Source: Gordionus sp. m RMFG-2023 (taxonomy: Eukaryota > Nematomorpha > Gordioida > Chordodea > Parachordodidae). Taken from it: DNA of 64,000 nt. Numbering within the stretch: position 1 is the stretch's first letter; every line of letters starts with the position of its first letter. The notes below the pieces were generated by a model. It saw only the letters and a program-made list of their open reading frames with translations, ran no database searches and was not told the DNA's origin. The stretch covers positions 21,057,561 to 21,121,560 of the forward strand of contig NC_088775.1 of assembly GCF_954871325.1 (NCBI RefSeq). Direction: 5' to 3'. The position numbers and the translations under genes were made by a program. Below are positions 26,901 to 41,900 of the stretch, in pieces.

Positions 26901-29900
26901 TTTTAAATCATTGATTTAAATCAATTTTTTGTGTTCATAATTTAAATATAGTCTATTACATGTTTTTAAAGCTTACTACAACAATTTTATGTTTATTTTA
27001 ATATATCTATTTCATCCTTCTACTGTTTGATTCTTCCTTCCAATGATTTAATCTCATTATAGAAACACAAATAATTTCCTTTTTATGACCAGCTACAAAT
27101 GAATAAGAAACAATTCACGTTCTAATATAAAATTAATCAAGTAAATATAAATTAAAATTATTATAAAAAAAGTATAATTTTAATTTCACCAATGGTCATC
27201 AATTTTCATTTAAAATTTGGTTTAAACAAAATTTTTATAAGGAATATTTGGAATTTAAAAAAATCAATGATTGAAATACACCTTGCTTTTAATATAAGCA
27301 ATTGGCTACATTCAATCTTCCTCCGTACATATCGTCGGTCTCAATACAAAACTTAATAACTAACTGATGTGCATGTGATTTTACGATTATGATTTGAATT
27401 TTAAATTGAATTTTTATAGACGCCCTCTGATGAGCATTTTAAGTAATTAACAAAAAAAATTATTAATTATTTTGGCAATTAATAATTGACACATGAGTTA
27501 GATCATGTGAATCATCTTATAATTTTATATAAGAATATATAAATTTTTTATTTTTCATTAGTATTTTTTTATTTAAAAAATAACATATTAAAATGAAATT
27601 AAAAAGTTGTATAAAATTATGGATTTAACAATTAATTCCCATAAAACCATAATTATATTTAAAATTTCTTTTTGTTTTTTTGTCTAATATATTAAAAATT
27701 ATTTGGCTTTTTAGGTAAAATGCCTAATTTTACCGCTAAGACTTTTTAAAAATTATAGCCAAAAAAAATCATTAGTTGATGTGAAAATTGGAATGGAAAT
27801 AAAATTGTTGAGATCCTTATATTATTTGGTTTCAATCTGAATAAGCGGATTGAGGTTAGTGGAAGGGAATGAAGGGAAGCAAGTAGTCCTATATTAAAGA
27901 TTTATCGAGAACCCACGGAATACTTGTCAAACCATCAAATCTTAAGCCGCCTTCGTGTGATAGTTGATGCAGATTAGAGACTAAGAAGAATATACAATTA
28001 TTGTTAGGAAATATGTTGATATTGTAATTAAATTCTTATTAAAGATTGATGCTTAGCTTTTATTTTAAGGGCTGCGAGAGATAAAACAGCCTCAATGATC
28101 TGATATGTGAATAAGATACGCATAATTTGATAATATTTAGTAAAATATTAGGTTGTTGATTAACCAAAATCTTCATAAAGAAAAACGACTTTCATCATTA
28201 GAAAATTTATGCCGCAATCGAGTTCAATTATAGATCAGTTTTATTTTGATCAATAATAAGATTTGAGAGCAAGCATGCAACTTTATTCTAATAATAGCAG
28301 AAAGAAAAACATTTAGAAATATACATGTCAGTGACTTTTCAACAAAGTGTATGCGAAAAACTATAATGATTAGATCTCATTGGTTGTTCAGAAAAGTGGG
28401 TGTGAAAACCATAATGATTAGAGTTCAGTGGTTGTTCAATAACGTGGCTGCGAAAACTTCAATGATTAAATTTCATTGATTTTTCAACAACGTATGTGTG
28501 AAAAAAGAGATGTATATTTCAGCAGTTTTTTAACAACGGGTTTGTAAGAAGAAAAATAGATATTATGTTTGGCTTTAAAAACTGGTCCAAAAGGGCATAG
28601 AGACCTTAAGATAAAGTCGATATCTCGGCAATTGCAAACTGTCGTAGAAGACCCGGAAGTCTAAAAGATCTATATGGTTACAAGATTTAGATGCAAAGAA
28701 CCAATCAATTACCAGAGACGTTGGAAACAAGCGGCTAGATACAACAAATGGTCAAGACGTTCAAGCTGCAATCGTTAATCGCAGATCAAGTATCGTCAAT
28801 CGTTTACCGAGATAAAGCGCTAATCATTTATTACAAGAGAATGGTAAAAACAAGCAACAAGCTAGGATAAATTGTAAAGAAATTCAGATGGGTAATAGAA
28901 GAAACAAAAGTTGAATTCATAGATATTCGTTTAAAAGCAATCGTAATCAATTACCAGTTATAGTCAATTACACGATAAAGTGCTATTAGTTACAAGAGAA
29001 TCTTAGAAAACAAGCAAAGAATAGGATAATTCATCAAAAGAATTTACGATGGACTTTAGAAGAACAAAGTTTGTAAAGAAAAAATAGTATCAATCGATAA
29101 TTGTTGATTAGCAATTGTGAATTGTTGAAAAGCAAGCTCTCTAACTTAAGTGGAAGGGTGTTGTAATATTTAGATGAAAACGAAATATGTATTATTCAAA
29201 TTAGAAGTTTTATTACAATATTATAGACTCAGTAAATGATTATTAAAGAAAAGATATATAATTGAGATTTTATGAATTTTATACCACTTTCCAATTTTTA
29301 GGAAAGTATTCTTTCTTAATTTTTATTTTGTTTTAACCTTTTACCTTTTAATTTTTATATCTGATTATCTTATAATTATCTAATAAAGTGATAATAAAAT
29401 TATTTTATTTATGTTTATATATATTCTGATTATTCAGTTCTTTCTATTTCAATCTATTCTCTAATAGTTACCTCAATTTTGCTTACTAAAGTTTACGACT
29501 AGAAAGTGCTTTTACCATTCGTGACTACCAAATCTGTCTTATTATAATTTGGTATGAAATGATATAAACCCAGGGACAAGGAACGGAACTTGAGTAAATT
29601 TATAGAACGGAACGTGCATTCCGGAATTTTCCTGGAAGGTTCCTAAAAATATATATAAATTTATTATTTATTTCTCTAATTAAAAAAATTTTAATCCATC
29701 AAGTGTTGCATTGCATATATTAAGTTCTTTTTATTTTCTTTTATAGTTTTTTAATAATAATAAATAATCATTAATCATAACTAGCAAAGTAATAACAATT
29801 AGCAAACAAGTAGTAAATTAAAAAATTAAAAAGAAGAGAAGTATTTTTATCAAATTTAATTTTAATTTTTTTTCTAAAATTTTAATGGACTGATGATAAT

Positions 29901-32900
29901 AAAAAATCATCCATAGCCAGGTAAGTTTTGAACGTTGTTTTTCGACAATTTATACTAACATCACAAAGAACCAATATAAATGATAATCTTTTAGAAAATA
30001 TGTTATTGTTTGATATAATAATTGATTCAATTAATGATTAAATAATGGTTAATTAAAATGTTTAGATTTAAAAAATATTTTTTCTAGCGTTCGGATGGAA
30101 CGGCTAGGGAACTGAATAATTTTTTTGACCGAAACGGGACCAAAATACCCTTGTTTCGGGTCCCTGGATGTAACACTTTTTATTGGTATGAAAACAAGGG
30201 GTAAATAATATTTTTAGCAGTTCACATGTATAACTTGCAAATTACACCTTTGCCAGATTTTCATAAACCCCGGCAATGTCTTAGATTCGTTATTATCCTT
30301 TTTAAATGATATAATTAAAAATCTTCCAGAATTTTTGTAAAAATGTCCTATTATTAGTAGCTAAAATGACCTTACATAAAATTTTAAATATTTTGGGGAA
30401 TAAGTTAAAAAAATTATTTTTTTATCACAATCTGTCCAAATTATATCATATCAAGCACGTTGGTCATGGACCTGCCCAAAATGAGCGAACGTGAATTATA
30501 TGGAAGCCCTCCATATAATTATGCCGATTTTTTTCTCAAGGATACCAACAAACCTTGTAACTCAAATGTGTTTTATCATGAGTGGAACTATACCCTATCT
30601 AATTATAATATTAAAGTATAGTATAGTTATGAGTGTATAGGAGAAAAGAGCGAGAAAAAAGAAAACTATTTCTTCCAAATACAAAAAGTTATTATTTAAT
30701 TAGTTAGGTTTAAGATATTGAGAAATTTGTCTAAGGACGTTATAAAAAGCCTAATTAATTTTTGTTTAAGTGTTGTAAGTATTTATAATTAGTATTTAAT
30801 AATTATTTAGTAATTTTCCTATAATCCGTAAAGGACACATAGGTTATCTTACTTAGTATTGGAGACCTATAATATTATGATGGGATATCTAACTTTTATA
30901 TTATAATTTCACTATATAATTGGAGTCATACTTTATTAGGGCCTATAGAGATCTCTTAATCTACATTTATATGAGTTTATATATCCTTAGTCATGATGAA
31001 TTATACTTCTACACAACGAATGACCTTAAAATAGCCCTTATACATTATTACTTTATATCAGTAGCAAAATTGGAACTAGATAATATCAATTTCGAACTAA
31101 AGTATCTTAATATCATTTCTAAAAATATCTTCCTCTCAATCAGTTTTCATTTATATAGAAACAATATCATTTCTTATAGTAACTTCCTCTCAACCGTCAT
31201 TATTTATATAGAAGCTGGATATCATTTATTAAATACTAACAGTTAAAGAATATTGGAGAGCCTTTCTTAAAATATCATATTAGAGACTAACTATCGATAA
31301 AGAATTAGAGATTTTTTTAAAAAAAATAGATATATGATTACCTTTCTAAAAACTCAGCAGTCATTCGTCAGATGCTCATAGATTAGGATTTATTTTAGTA
31401 TAAGGAATTCGGAAGACGAGAGATTATTAAAATTTGGTGATATGATAAATGCTATATAAGTTATTTTTATAGTTTATATATTTTTCGATATGTGGAATAA
31501 ATGATTATAATAAAGTTTACTATAATAGCGACGAAGGATTCTATGAATAAAGAAGAAAAACTACTAACTGAATTTATCAGTGTTTTTGATGATAAGTCAA
31601 GACTAGTTAATGATTTTGAAGTTAGCATACATCTTAGTGAGGTAGCATGGCCGAAATCATATCCAGCATGTAAAGTACCTTTTCCATTACGAAAACCAAT
31701 TGAAATGGAACCTGATTTATTTATTAAATCAGGATATTGAAGGAGATTGACCCAAGAAAAACTGTATGACATGGGCTACTCCAACAGCAAAAGTGCGTAA
31801 AACAAATGGAGAAATCAGGATTTGTGCGGATTTTAAGGTTACATTAAACCCATTTATCTTACATGTTTACCATATAATACCAACAGTGGATGATCTATTG
31901 GCCAAATTACAAGAGGGGGGGGAGTTAAAATTTACTGTCATAGATTTAAAAGATGCTTATTTGCAGCTACCAATAAAAGGAGCTCAAAGGAATACCTAAC
32001 TATATCAACCCATATTGGGTTTTTCGATATCAATGTATGCCTTTCGCCCTTTCTAGTGCGCCGACTATTTTCCAACGATATATGGATAATTTATTACAGG
32101 ACTGAAAAATGACAGGAGTATACCTGGATATTATCATAAAGGGAAAAAAAATGATGTAGAACATTTGAACAATGTGAAAAAAAAGTATTAATGAAATTAA
32201 AACAGGCTGATATGAAGGCAAAATGGGCGAAAATACGTTTTTTAAAAGAATCAGTTTCTTTATAGGTGAAAATGGCATGCACCCAGCGAAACTCCTAACA
32301 ATATACACCAATGCGATCTTTTTTAGGACTTGTGAATTATCAAGAGAGATTCCCAGCCGCTCCACTGCATAAATTAACACATTAAAAGTTCATGACAGAG
32401 AACAAGATGTATTTAATAAATAAAACAGCTTTTGTCAACAGATAAAACTTTAATTCCTTATTTGTCAAACTTACCAATCATATTGGAATGTGAAGCCTCC
32501 AACACTGGTTTTGGAGCTGTGCTACTTCACGTAGTTTGGTTTTAGCAGACCTATCACATTTGCTTCGCGAACATTGGAGTCAGAGAAAAATTATGCACCA
32601 ATAGAAGAGGCACACACACTTTTGTGGAATGGAGAAATTTCATATTTTCATTTTTGGACGAAAATTTATATAGTGAACAGATCACAAATCTTTGGAAAAA
32701 ATATTTGCTGATAAACGGGACTACCAAAAACATCCAAAAGTCGTTTAACACGCTGGGCAAGTAAAATGTCCGCATATGATTTTGAAGTTGAATATCGTCC
32801 AGGAAAAGAAAACTTAGTGGCTGATGCATTATCTAGACTGCCAGTAGCAAGTATGGAGTCAAAAAACGACCAGAAACATGGATTAAAAATTAGAGCTGTA

Positions 32901-35900
32901 AATTTGCTCGGTATAAATCTTGGTCAGGTTGAACTCCAGAAAGAAAAAAGGAAAGATAGATTGCCAAATAAAGTAATTAAACATTAAGCGAGGATGGGTA
33001 GGGTTTGATCGAAAAATGATGCAGAGTTGGGAGGAATTGTCAGTAGATCGTGATGTCATTAAATGGAATGGAAAGTTGGTAATTCCAACCGTGTGAGGAA
33101 GCCATATTAACTATTATACACAATAGACATCCAGAAATAAATGCTATTTGTTGGTGGCGTAATTGCGATAGACATTGAAAAATGTTCGTTTATGTATTCC
33201 ATGTCAAAGTAACCGGTCGAATAAAATGGAGGTTCCTTTATATTAGTGGAACATCTATAATATGCCATGGAAACGCATTCAACTAGATTTCGCGGGACCT
33301 ATCGATTCGTATTCATGGTTAGTAGGAGTTGATACATATTCTAAATGGGTTGAGGTCGAATTGATGAGAGAGATCACGTCTACAACAATGATCAGGATTA
33401 TAAGGAAATGGTTCTTATGTTATGGAAAGCTAAGACATATTGTGTCAGATAATGGCCCTCAGTTTATTTTTGGAGAATTGCGAAGATTCTGTTTTGAGAA
33501 AGATATTAAATTAATACATTCAACACCTTAGCCTTACCATCCCAAAACGAATGGGTTAGCTGAAATAATACGAACATTTAAGAGTGGATATTTTGCCACT
33601 AGAAAAGATATTTAGGAACCAGAGGAAGCTATGGGAGAAGTTTGACGGCATACAGAATGGGCGAGCACTAATCAACTGGACGTTTATCGGCAAAATTATT
33701 GTTGGAGGATTAGATTGGTTACACCCAAATGCTAAGGATGAGATTGAACGATCTAATATGCGACAAAGACAGCGCATGATGAGCACATTCAAATGAGGGG
33801 ATTAGAGGTTTCCTAACCTGCATAGATACTTAATGAATTCAGGTTGGAGAGAAGGAATTATAAAATCCACTGGTAGATATTCCTATTTGGTAGAAAATAA
33901 AGATAGAACGATACAAGAGCACGCTGATCAACTGCGAAAATGGGATATAGCGAAAGTAATGGAGAAGTCAGGGGGGGGGGAAGAAAATAAAGAAAATATG
34001 GAGTCGGAAATAGTTGAGAAATTGTAAAATGTAGAAGGACCACCTATATAGAGAGATAACGGCGAAATGGAAAAGACTGATGAAAATTCGGGTCCACAGA
34101 ATATGTTTTTATTACTTCGAGAATTAGAAACAACAATGAAGAGAAAAACACATCGACCGAGGAAGCCTACACATCGTCTGATTGAGGAGTTTTTAAAGTG
34201 TGGAGAAATGTGATAAATGCTACATAAGATATTATTATAGTTCATACATTTCATATTACATTCTATTTGGATTATATTATGATAATTATCATGCTTTTAT
34301 GATTGATAGCGTTAACATATTTTTCGTTATGTGGAATAAATGATTACACAATAAAGTTTACTTTAGGTGACGCAAGGTGGTATGTAACACTTTCCTTGAG
34401 AGAATTTGGTGTATGATTTTAGTGGTAAAAAAAGTGTGGTGGGTTATTTTGTTGAAGAGGGAATGAGATCGAGGCATAGTAAAAAAATATAAAGGTTTTA
34501 TCGGAGGAGGAGTGTATATCTATAGTTAAAGCATAAGAAAATAAAAGTCTGAGGCTAAAAGTTTGGAAGTTAAAGGAGATTTAAAGAAATAAATTTATTA
34601 CCTCACACAGTTTTAAATAACAACTGGGAAATGATAAAAAAAAAGATTTGGTTGATGGAAGCGGAAAAGGTCTGTGATTGACAAAGGAACCGTTGAAACA
34701 TGAAGAAACGTGGTAGTGGAAACTTGACGTATCCTAGACAATTGATGAGAAAAAAAAGATGCTTCAAGGAATGGATAAAAACTATGGCGGAGATTGACAT
34801 ATAAAAATATAAGATACCAAAAAGAAATGCTAAAAAAGTAGATGCGAAAATGATGCAAGAAACTAAAAGGCTGGAGATTGCAGGGGAGTTGGAAAATGAG
34901 AAAGGGAAGAGGAATATGTTTAGGATTGCTAAGCAGAGGGTGAAAGAGATAGGATGTAATGGGTGTGAACTGTTTAAAAAACATTAAGGGAAATGATTGC
35001 TAGTAATGAAATTAAAAATGTTTGGAAGTTGTATATGGAAATTCTATCGAATGAAGAGAATGAATGGGACAATGATATGAAATGGGCAAAGGTGGATGTA
35101 GATTTGACAAAGATGAAATTAGAACTTTAAAGCATGAAGTAAAGAAGGGCAAAATAAAATATACAGATTAGCCAAACAGCGAGAAAAGAATTCTAGTGAT
35201 ATAAACGGAGCTTCGAAAGTAATCAAAAACAAAGATGGGAAATTGATAATAAAGGAAAAAGATGAATAGTTGGAAAGAATATTTTCAGGAGCTTCTCAAC
35301 TTTAATGTCCACATACTACATCTAGACGAACACTCCCCATGTCAAAACCTTGTACAACCTATAACAGAACAAGAAATAATCACTTGCCTCAAGCATATGA
35401 AAAACAATTCCAATAGAAAGCCTTAAAGCACTAGGAGATGAGGGAATACACCTCCTCACAAATCTGTACAATAAAATACTGAGAAATGAAGAGATCCCTC
35501 AAAAATGGAGGCAGAGCTATCTAGTTCCTTTCTTTAAAAATAAAGGGGATCCATACAATTGTCAAAATTACAGGGGCATAAAACTAATGTCACACTGTCT
35601 AAAACTATACGAAAAAATAATATAAAAAAATTAAGAGACATAATCTAAATAGGAGAGACTCAGTTTGGCTTTATGCCTGGAAGATCAACAACTGATGCTA
35701 TCCACGCAATTAGGCAAATGAGTGAAAAATACAGGGAAAAGAACAAAAAGCTACACATGGTCTTTCTCGATCTAGAAAAGGCCTTTGATAGAATCCCAAG
35801 AAAACTTATCTGGTGGGCGCTACGCCACAAAAAGGTTCCCAAAAAATATATAAGAATAATATAGGATATGTATATGGGCCATACAACAATGGTCCGTAGC

Positions 35901-38900
35901 ACAACAGGTACTTCAGCAAGCTTCACAATAGCCGAAGTAGTTCATTATGAGTCGGCTCTCAGCCCACTTCTTTTCATTACAGTAATAGATGTATTAGCAC
36001 AGTCTATACCTCAAACAGTCCCGTGGAATATGATATTTGAAGATGATATTGTGATACTTGCCGAATCCAAGGATGAAATGAAAGAAAGATTAGTGAGTTG
36101 GATAAATATCCTAGAAAAGCATGGACTAAAGGAGATGAAACAGAGAGTATTGATATAAATGAATGGCAGATATCAGCAATTGAAAGCTGCAAATATTTGG
36201 GCTCCACTATACAAACAAACGGCACAATAGAAAAGGAGATAAAGAGTAAAATAAATCAGGAGTTGTTAAAGTGGAGATCTTTATCTGGAGTGCTATTTGA
36301 CAAAAGGATCCCACACAAATTAAAGGGAAAAATTAACAGTTCAGTACAACCAACTATTCTATATAGTTCGGAAACATGGCCAACCAAGGAATCAGACGAG
36401 AGTTCTACAAACTATGGAGATGAGAATGCTGAGATTGCTGGGGTAACCAGAAAGGATAAAGTGCGCATTACAAGAATACTAAGTAGTTTAAAGTAGAGAT
36501 CTGCAAAGTTAGGCCCGGCCCGTACCCGGCCCGAAGCCAGTAATTATATTTTAAATAATCGGGTTCGGGCCGGGCCTAATATTTTTATAAAAAAATCGGG
36601 CCAGGTCGGGTCGGACCTTGAAATTTTTTTAAATATATCTAAATTTATCAATTTTATATTGAATTTTTTATGTAAAATAAAAAATTTTGATTTTATTTAT
36701 TGAAACTAATGAGTAATTATTAAAATTAATTTCTATATTTAAATAAATTCGGGCCGGGCCGGTTAATTTTTTTAAAAAATTTTTGGATTCAAGCCGGGAC
36801 GGCAAAACTTTTTTAAAAAAAATTCGGGTTCGGGTCGGGCGGGCAAAACCATTTTAAAAAAATTTCGGGCCGGGGCGGTCTTGAAAATTAGGCCCGATGC
36901 AGATCAGTAGTTTAAAGGTAGTGTCCATTAAGACTAAGTTAATGGTAAACAGACTTAGGTGGTATGGGCACACAATGAGAAGGCCTATGAACTACATAGG
37001 AAATAAGGTTGAGAGTTTGGAAGTGATGGGCAAACGTAAGAGCAAGGCCAAAACTTCAATGGGGCCATAAAGTTAGAGCCAATATAAAGAAGTATAAGTT
37101 AGATAAAAGAGATTGTATGAATAACATAAAGTGGAGAGAGATGTTGAAGGAGCTTACCACCAGAAAAGGTGAAAGCTAAAGAGAAAAAAATAAATATTAT
37201 ATTTCCATTAGTATTACTTCAGCATGAGTATTCATAAAATAATTTAATGGGCTTGGGAATTTTTTTTGAAACTAATCATGGGCTTGAGAAATTTTTTTAA
37301 CATTAGATATGGGGGCCGGGCTTGGGCCTAAAAAAAAATTTTACTGCGGGCCTGGGCCGGGCTTGGTCAAAAAATTAAGGCCCATGAAGGTCTCTGATGC
37401 CGATGCAAGAACGGTGGTCATATAGTTTCGAGGTAAATGTAGGGCTTCGTCAGGGTTCGGTCTTGAGTCCATTATTTTTTATTACAGTAATGGAATTGTG
37501 GCTAGAGGAACTCGTAAGGGACTCCCATGGGAAATACTGTATGCTGATCACTTAGTAGTGATAGCAAAAAGTAAAACAGAATTGAAGGATAAAATAGTTA
37601 GATGGAGAATGGATTAAAAATGAACATAAAAACGATGAAGGTGATGTTGGGAGGTAAATGTGTAGAAAAGATCGAAGAGACAAGCATGTGGTGTATGTGG
37701 GTAAGGTGTTGCTAGAAACTCCATCAATTGTACCTGCTAGCGGTTCACAATAGGTAGTGATGTAAAGGGAAACAGTGGGCAAGAGCGTCGTTTTTATGTA
37801 GTGTGTGAAAGAAGTGAAAAATGATTGTAATATAACTGGTATTCTGGATGAAAGTTCTAGATAATGACATGAAAATGTTATTTTTAACCCAGGACGACGC
37901 CTTGGGCCGCGAATGTAGAAAGGCAAATAGAAGGGAAAATAGCTTACCCGGGTAAACCTGGGAAAGGGCCACTAAACGAGGAAGAAGTGATAAATTGTAA
38001 ACATTTTTGGTGATAGGTAGTTTAGGAAGAAATTTTTATTAGCTCAAAATGATATTTCTATAAACAAGAAAATTTCCGAAGGGGAATTTTTCCATGCCCC
38101 CCCCTCCGGCTACACCTATGAAATGTAAAAATTATAATTTATCGTTCAATTATATATTTTAAATTCAATAATTTTTTGTAACTCATTCCTAAATTTGAAT
38201 AACAAAATTCTAAATTAGGAATTATGCACATCTTGCATAATTATAATAAAAATTATCTATATACATTTGTAAATAATTGTATCTGTGTACCGATACTTTT
38301 TAAATGACGTATAGGTATCTAGATCCTTTTTTGGATATATCTGTGTCTAGAATCGTTTGAAAAGTATAATTTAACAACTCTGGTAATGCAAAATGTTTAT
38401 AAAAGATTACGACGGTTTTGCTTGCAATGAGACCGACCAGAAGCTTAGTCAAGTTCACATAAGATAATGAATAAGTGGTATTGTCAAAGTGAAATTACAA
38501 TTGGAAGCTTTTGAGCTACGAGTAAGCTTTGATAATACTTGACATTAGCTTCGAAGCGTTTGCGATCAAATATGCAAATACTACCAGGTACGAATCGTTT
38601 AGTTCCGTCGAACTCATAATAATATTGTCCCGAATTGCATCTTTGAGAGCCATCCAAAGTTATTCCGTCTGTTACAAACAATATCAAACTGTGGCATAGT
38701 CTGTTATTCACTTGACTCAACATATCGAAGGCCAGTTTAAAAGCCGCCCTAATATTAAATAATAGTAATTATATTAACTGTAAAAAAATAGTTATAATAT
38801 ACTAGATGTATTTATAGATTATAAATTAATATTACTGACATTATATCAATTTTTAATTTTTCAAAATAACCTTTGTAAAATACATATCAATAAGTAATTT

Positions 38901-41900
38901 AATTGATATAAATTGGTTCCATGCAAATTCAGGCAAATATTTATCGCCAAAGTTTATTACCAAATGCATTTTATCGCGAATCCACAATAGCGAATACTAT
39001 CCGGCGAAGAATAAATCGCGAAATGAATATCACGATTTTTTTATCGCGAAACCTTTATCGCGAATATATTGCAGCGATACTTTTATCGCGAAAAAATTAT
39101 ATAGTGAAGTCATTATCGCGAAACTCAAATATAGAAATAGCTATATCGGGGAATCAATATCGCGATAGAATATCCATTTTCGTTCGTGATTGCATGTTAT
39201 GTATGGTTAATAAAGAATCTAGAACAAAACTCATTTTAACTTAGACATAAAATATGGTATCTGGATGATGGCACCCTAAAAATATTACAGCAGCGATAGA
39301 TTATATAGAGTTGAATTCTCTAAACATATGTCATACTCTAAATAAAACTAAATCTGAAATATGCTTTTTAAATTCAAATGCCCTCGAAGTCCTGGGGTTT
39401 AAAATCATTAAAGAAAGTGAAATTAATTTTCTTGGTTAATCAGCTTTTTCAACTGAGGTGTTCATAGAAAAATTTTTTAAAGACTTATTAGGATTTGAAA
39501 ATAAAGAAATACCTTCACACCAAAATTTTTTTTTAAAAAAATATTTTTCATATTTTTAAATCTATTAATCGTTTTCATAAATTTTTCCGAAGAATATTAG
39601 AAATTATCTAAAATATTAAATTGAAAGATTTTAACAGGAGCTTCTCATAATTACTCTCGAAAAAGGGAGGTTTATATTTATATCCATTAAATCTTATATC
39701 TCTTTATTCATTTTGGCATAAAGTTTGATGAACAACGCCATGATATTTTCTTTAATCACTTTTAAAGATCACCTTAAATTTGGCCTTGACTGCTTGGATA
39801 TCTTTAGTTCTATCTAAAGCTGTTTTACCCACAGTTTTAACACATCAATCAATTTTTGAACCTTTTATTAAAAAAAAATTTTAAAATACTCTCATCAAAA
39901 CCCCCTTTGGAATATATTCAACTATTATAAAATGCTGATCCTACTAGTGATTATGAATGGTTTAAAGTAATTAACAAGTCATAACCTAGGCAGTGGCGTA
40001 GCCAGGATTAATCCATGGGGAGGGGGGTTAAAATTTCCCTTGGGAGCTTCGCCCCAAACCACATTTTAAAAATTTGCCAATATTTTGTGCTTTATTAGTG
40101 CCTAACCACTATAATTGCCAGCATAAATGAAAAAAATATTAGTAACAATACGCGACTGAAAGCATTATTCTGAAAATTTTATCAATGTATAGTCATAAAT
40201 TAATTCAATCCATTCGGTGTATAAAGAAGAAAAAAATCGCCCCCCAAACCTCCCATTTTTTATGATCACTCAATATATTTTATTCTATGTTAAAAATAAT
40301 TATTTTAATTAAATTTTTGCATATAACAAAATTTTGCAGAGAATTTCATTATAGATTTTATTTATTATTAAAATACTTTAGTATAAATAACACACTCTTT
40401 ATTTAACTATGTATTTATTTTAATGATAATATACAATAAAATAAATTTCAAAATGTAGAAATTTTTTTCAGATTATATTAAAAATTTATTCTATAAACTA
40501 TATTTAAAAAAAATAAAATTACAATAAAATATGAGTAATTCTTATACGGTATTTTAAAAAATCTAATTTAACAATTATAATTAATACAAATGAGTATATT
40601 AATAAAACATAAATAATTCTTATTAAAGATCTGCAAAAGTAGGAAAATCAGGTTCGGGTTGGGTGGGGCCTAATATTTTTCAAAAAAATCGGGCCGGGTT
40701 GGGTCAGGTCTTGATAATTTTTTTAAATATATCTAAATATATCAATTTTATGTTACAATTTTTATGTAAAATAAAAATATTTGATTTTATTTATAAAAAC
40801 TAGACGCCATATAACATATATCTTTTATTTTGAGTAATTATAAAAATGAATTTCTATATTTAAATAAATTCGGGCCAGGCCGACAAAACTTTATAAAACA
40901 CATTTCGGGTTCGGGTCGGCAAAACTTAAAAATAATTTCGGGCCAGGCCGGGCTTGAAAAATTAGGCCAGATGTAGATAACTAATTCTAATTGCAAATGC
41001 AATATTTTTATTAAAAATAGTATAATATATAAATATTATGACTAAGAATTCATTATAATTACGTTTTGAGTATAGCAATTATATTATTAGGTCCACTTTT
41101 CTCTGAGATTTGACTAATTCATTAGAATCAAATTTTTATCTAGAATATTCTCCTTATAAATATTTAATATTGCGAAACCATTTAAACGGCTTTCACCGGT
41201 GCTATTTCTTAAATAGGTTTTTAACTTTTCAAAGTTGAAAAAGACCTTTCATTAGTGCAGGTGCTAATCGGTAAGGTAGCTAAAATAAAAAGCAATGTTT
41301 TGATATTAGGCAAGGAATCTAAAGTGAATTACACATGGAAAGGGCCTGCAAAGCATTTTTTGGTCTCAAAGAGTACTCTATTCTGTCAAATTTATATCAA
41401 AATTCAACATCACAAAGTAACTTATCATAATATCCTGTCAGAATAAAACTCTGAGATTTCTTAATATCCTCTCGCGTTTCAAGTGTATTCAGACTCAACC
41501 GGCAAAAGAAAATAAAAGCTGTTTAAAATAAAATTGTGACTAATAAATCTTTCCTTTAATTAAAATATAAATGTAAATAAGGGGAGTAAAAATATTTATT
41601 TTATAAAAATCCTCAATCGTAGATACATCAATATTTAAGCGAATGGACTATCTAGAAACTATTCTAGGTTAAAAAATTTTAATCTCAAACATATTAGCGA
41701 TTACCTTTACTTTCTAATTATATTCATCAAATTAAATGATTTTTCTTTTACTTAAAAATTATAAAAAATTAGTTAAAATTTTTATAACTATCTAATTAAT
41801 TTAAAAATATAAATTTTATTTAATTTTTAATATATATTTTTAAACCATGTGATCATTTAAAATTGAAAATTCTTATTTGTTTTTTTTAATATATTTCATT

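Noticed and set aside
30920-31246. 108-codon open frame rich in Tyr, Ile and Ser
   Set aside because: No motif, biased A/T-driven composition, no splice or repeat context.
34603-34984. Minus-strand open frames of 65 and 123 codons
   Set aside because: Antisense of a plus-strand LINE whose motifs are clear.
37552-37972. Minus-strand open frames of 124 and 75 codons
   Set aside because: Antisense of LINE RT sequence; Ser/Phe/His-rich shadow composition.
38921-39244. 107-codon open frame with repeated YRE/NREM-like peptides
   Set aside because: It is a translation of the TTATCGCGAA repeats, not a gene.
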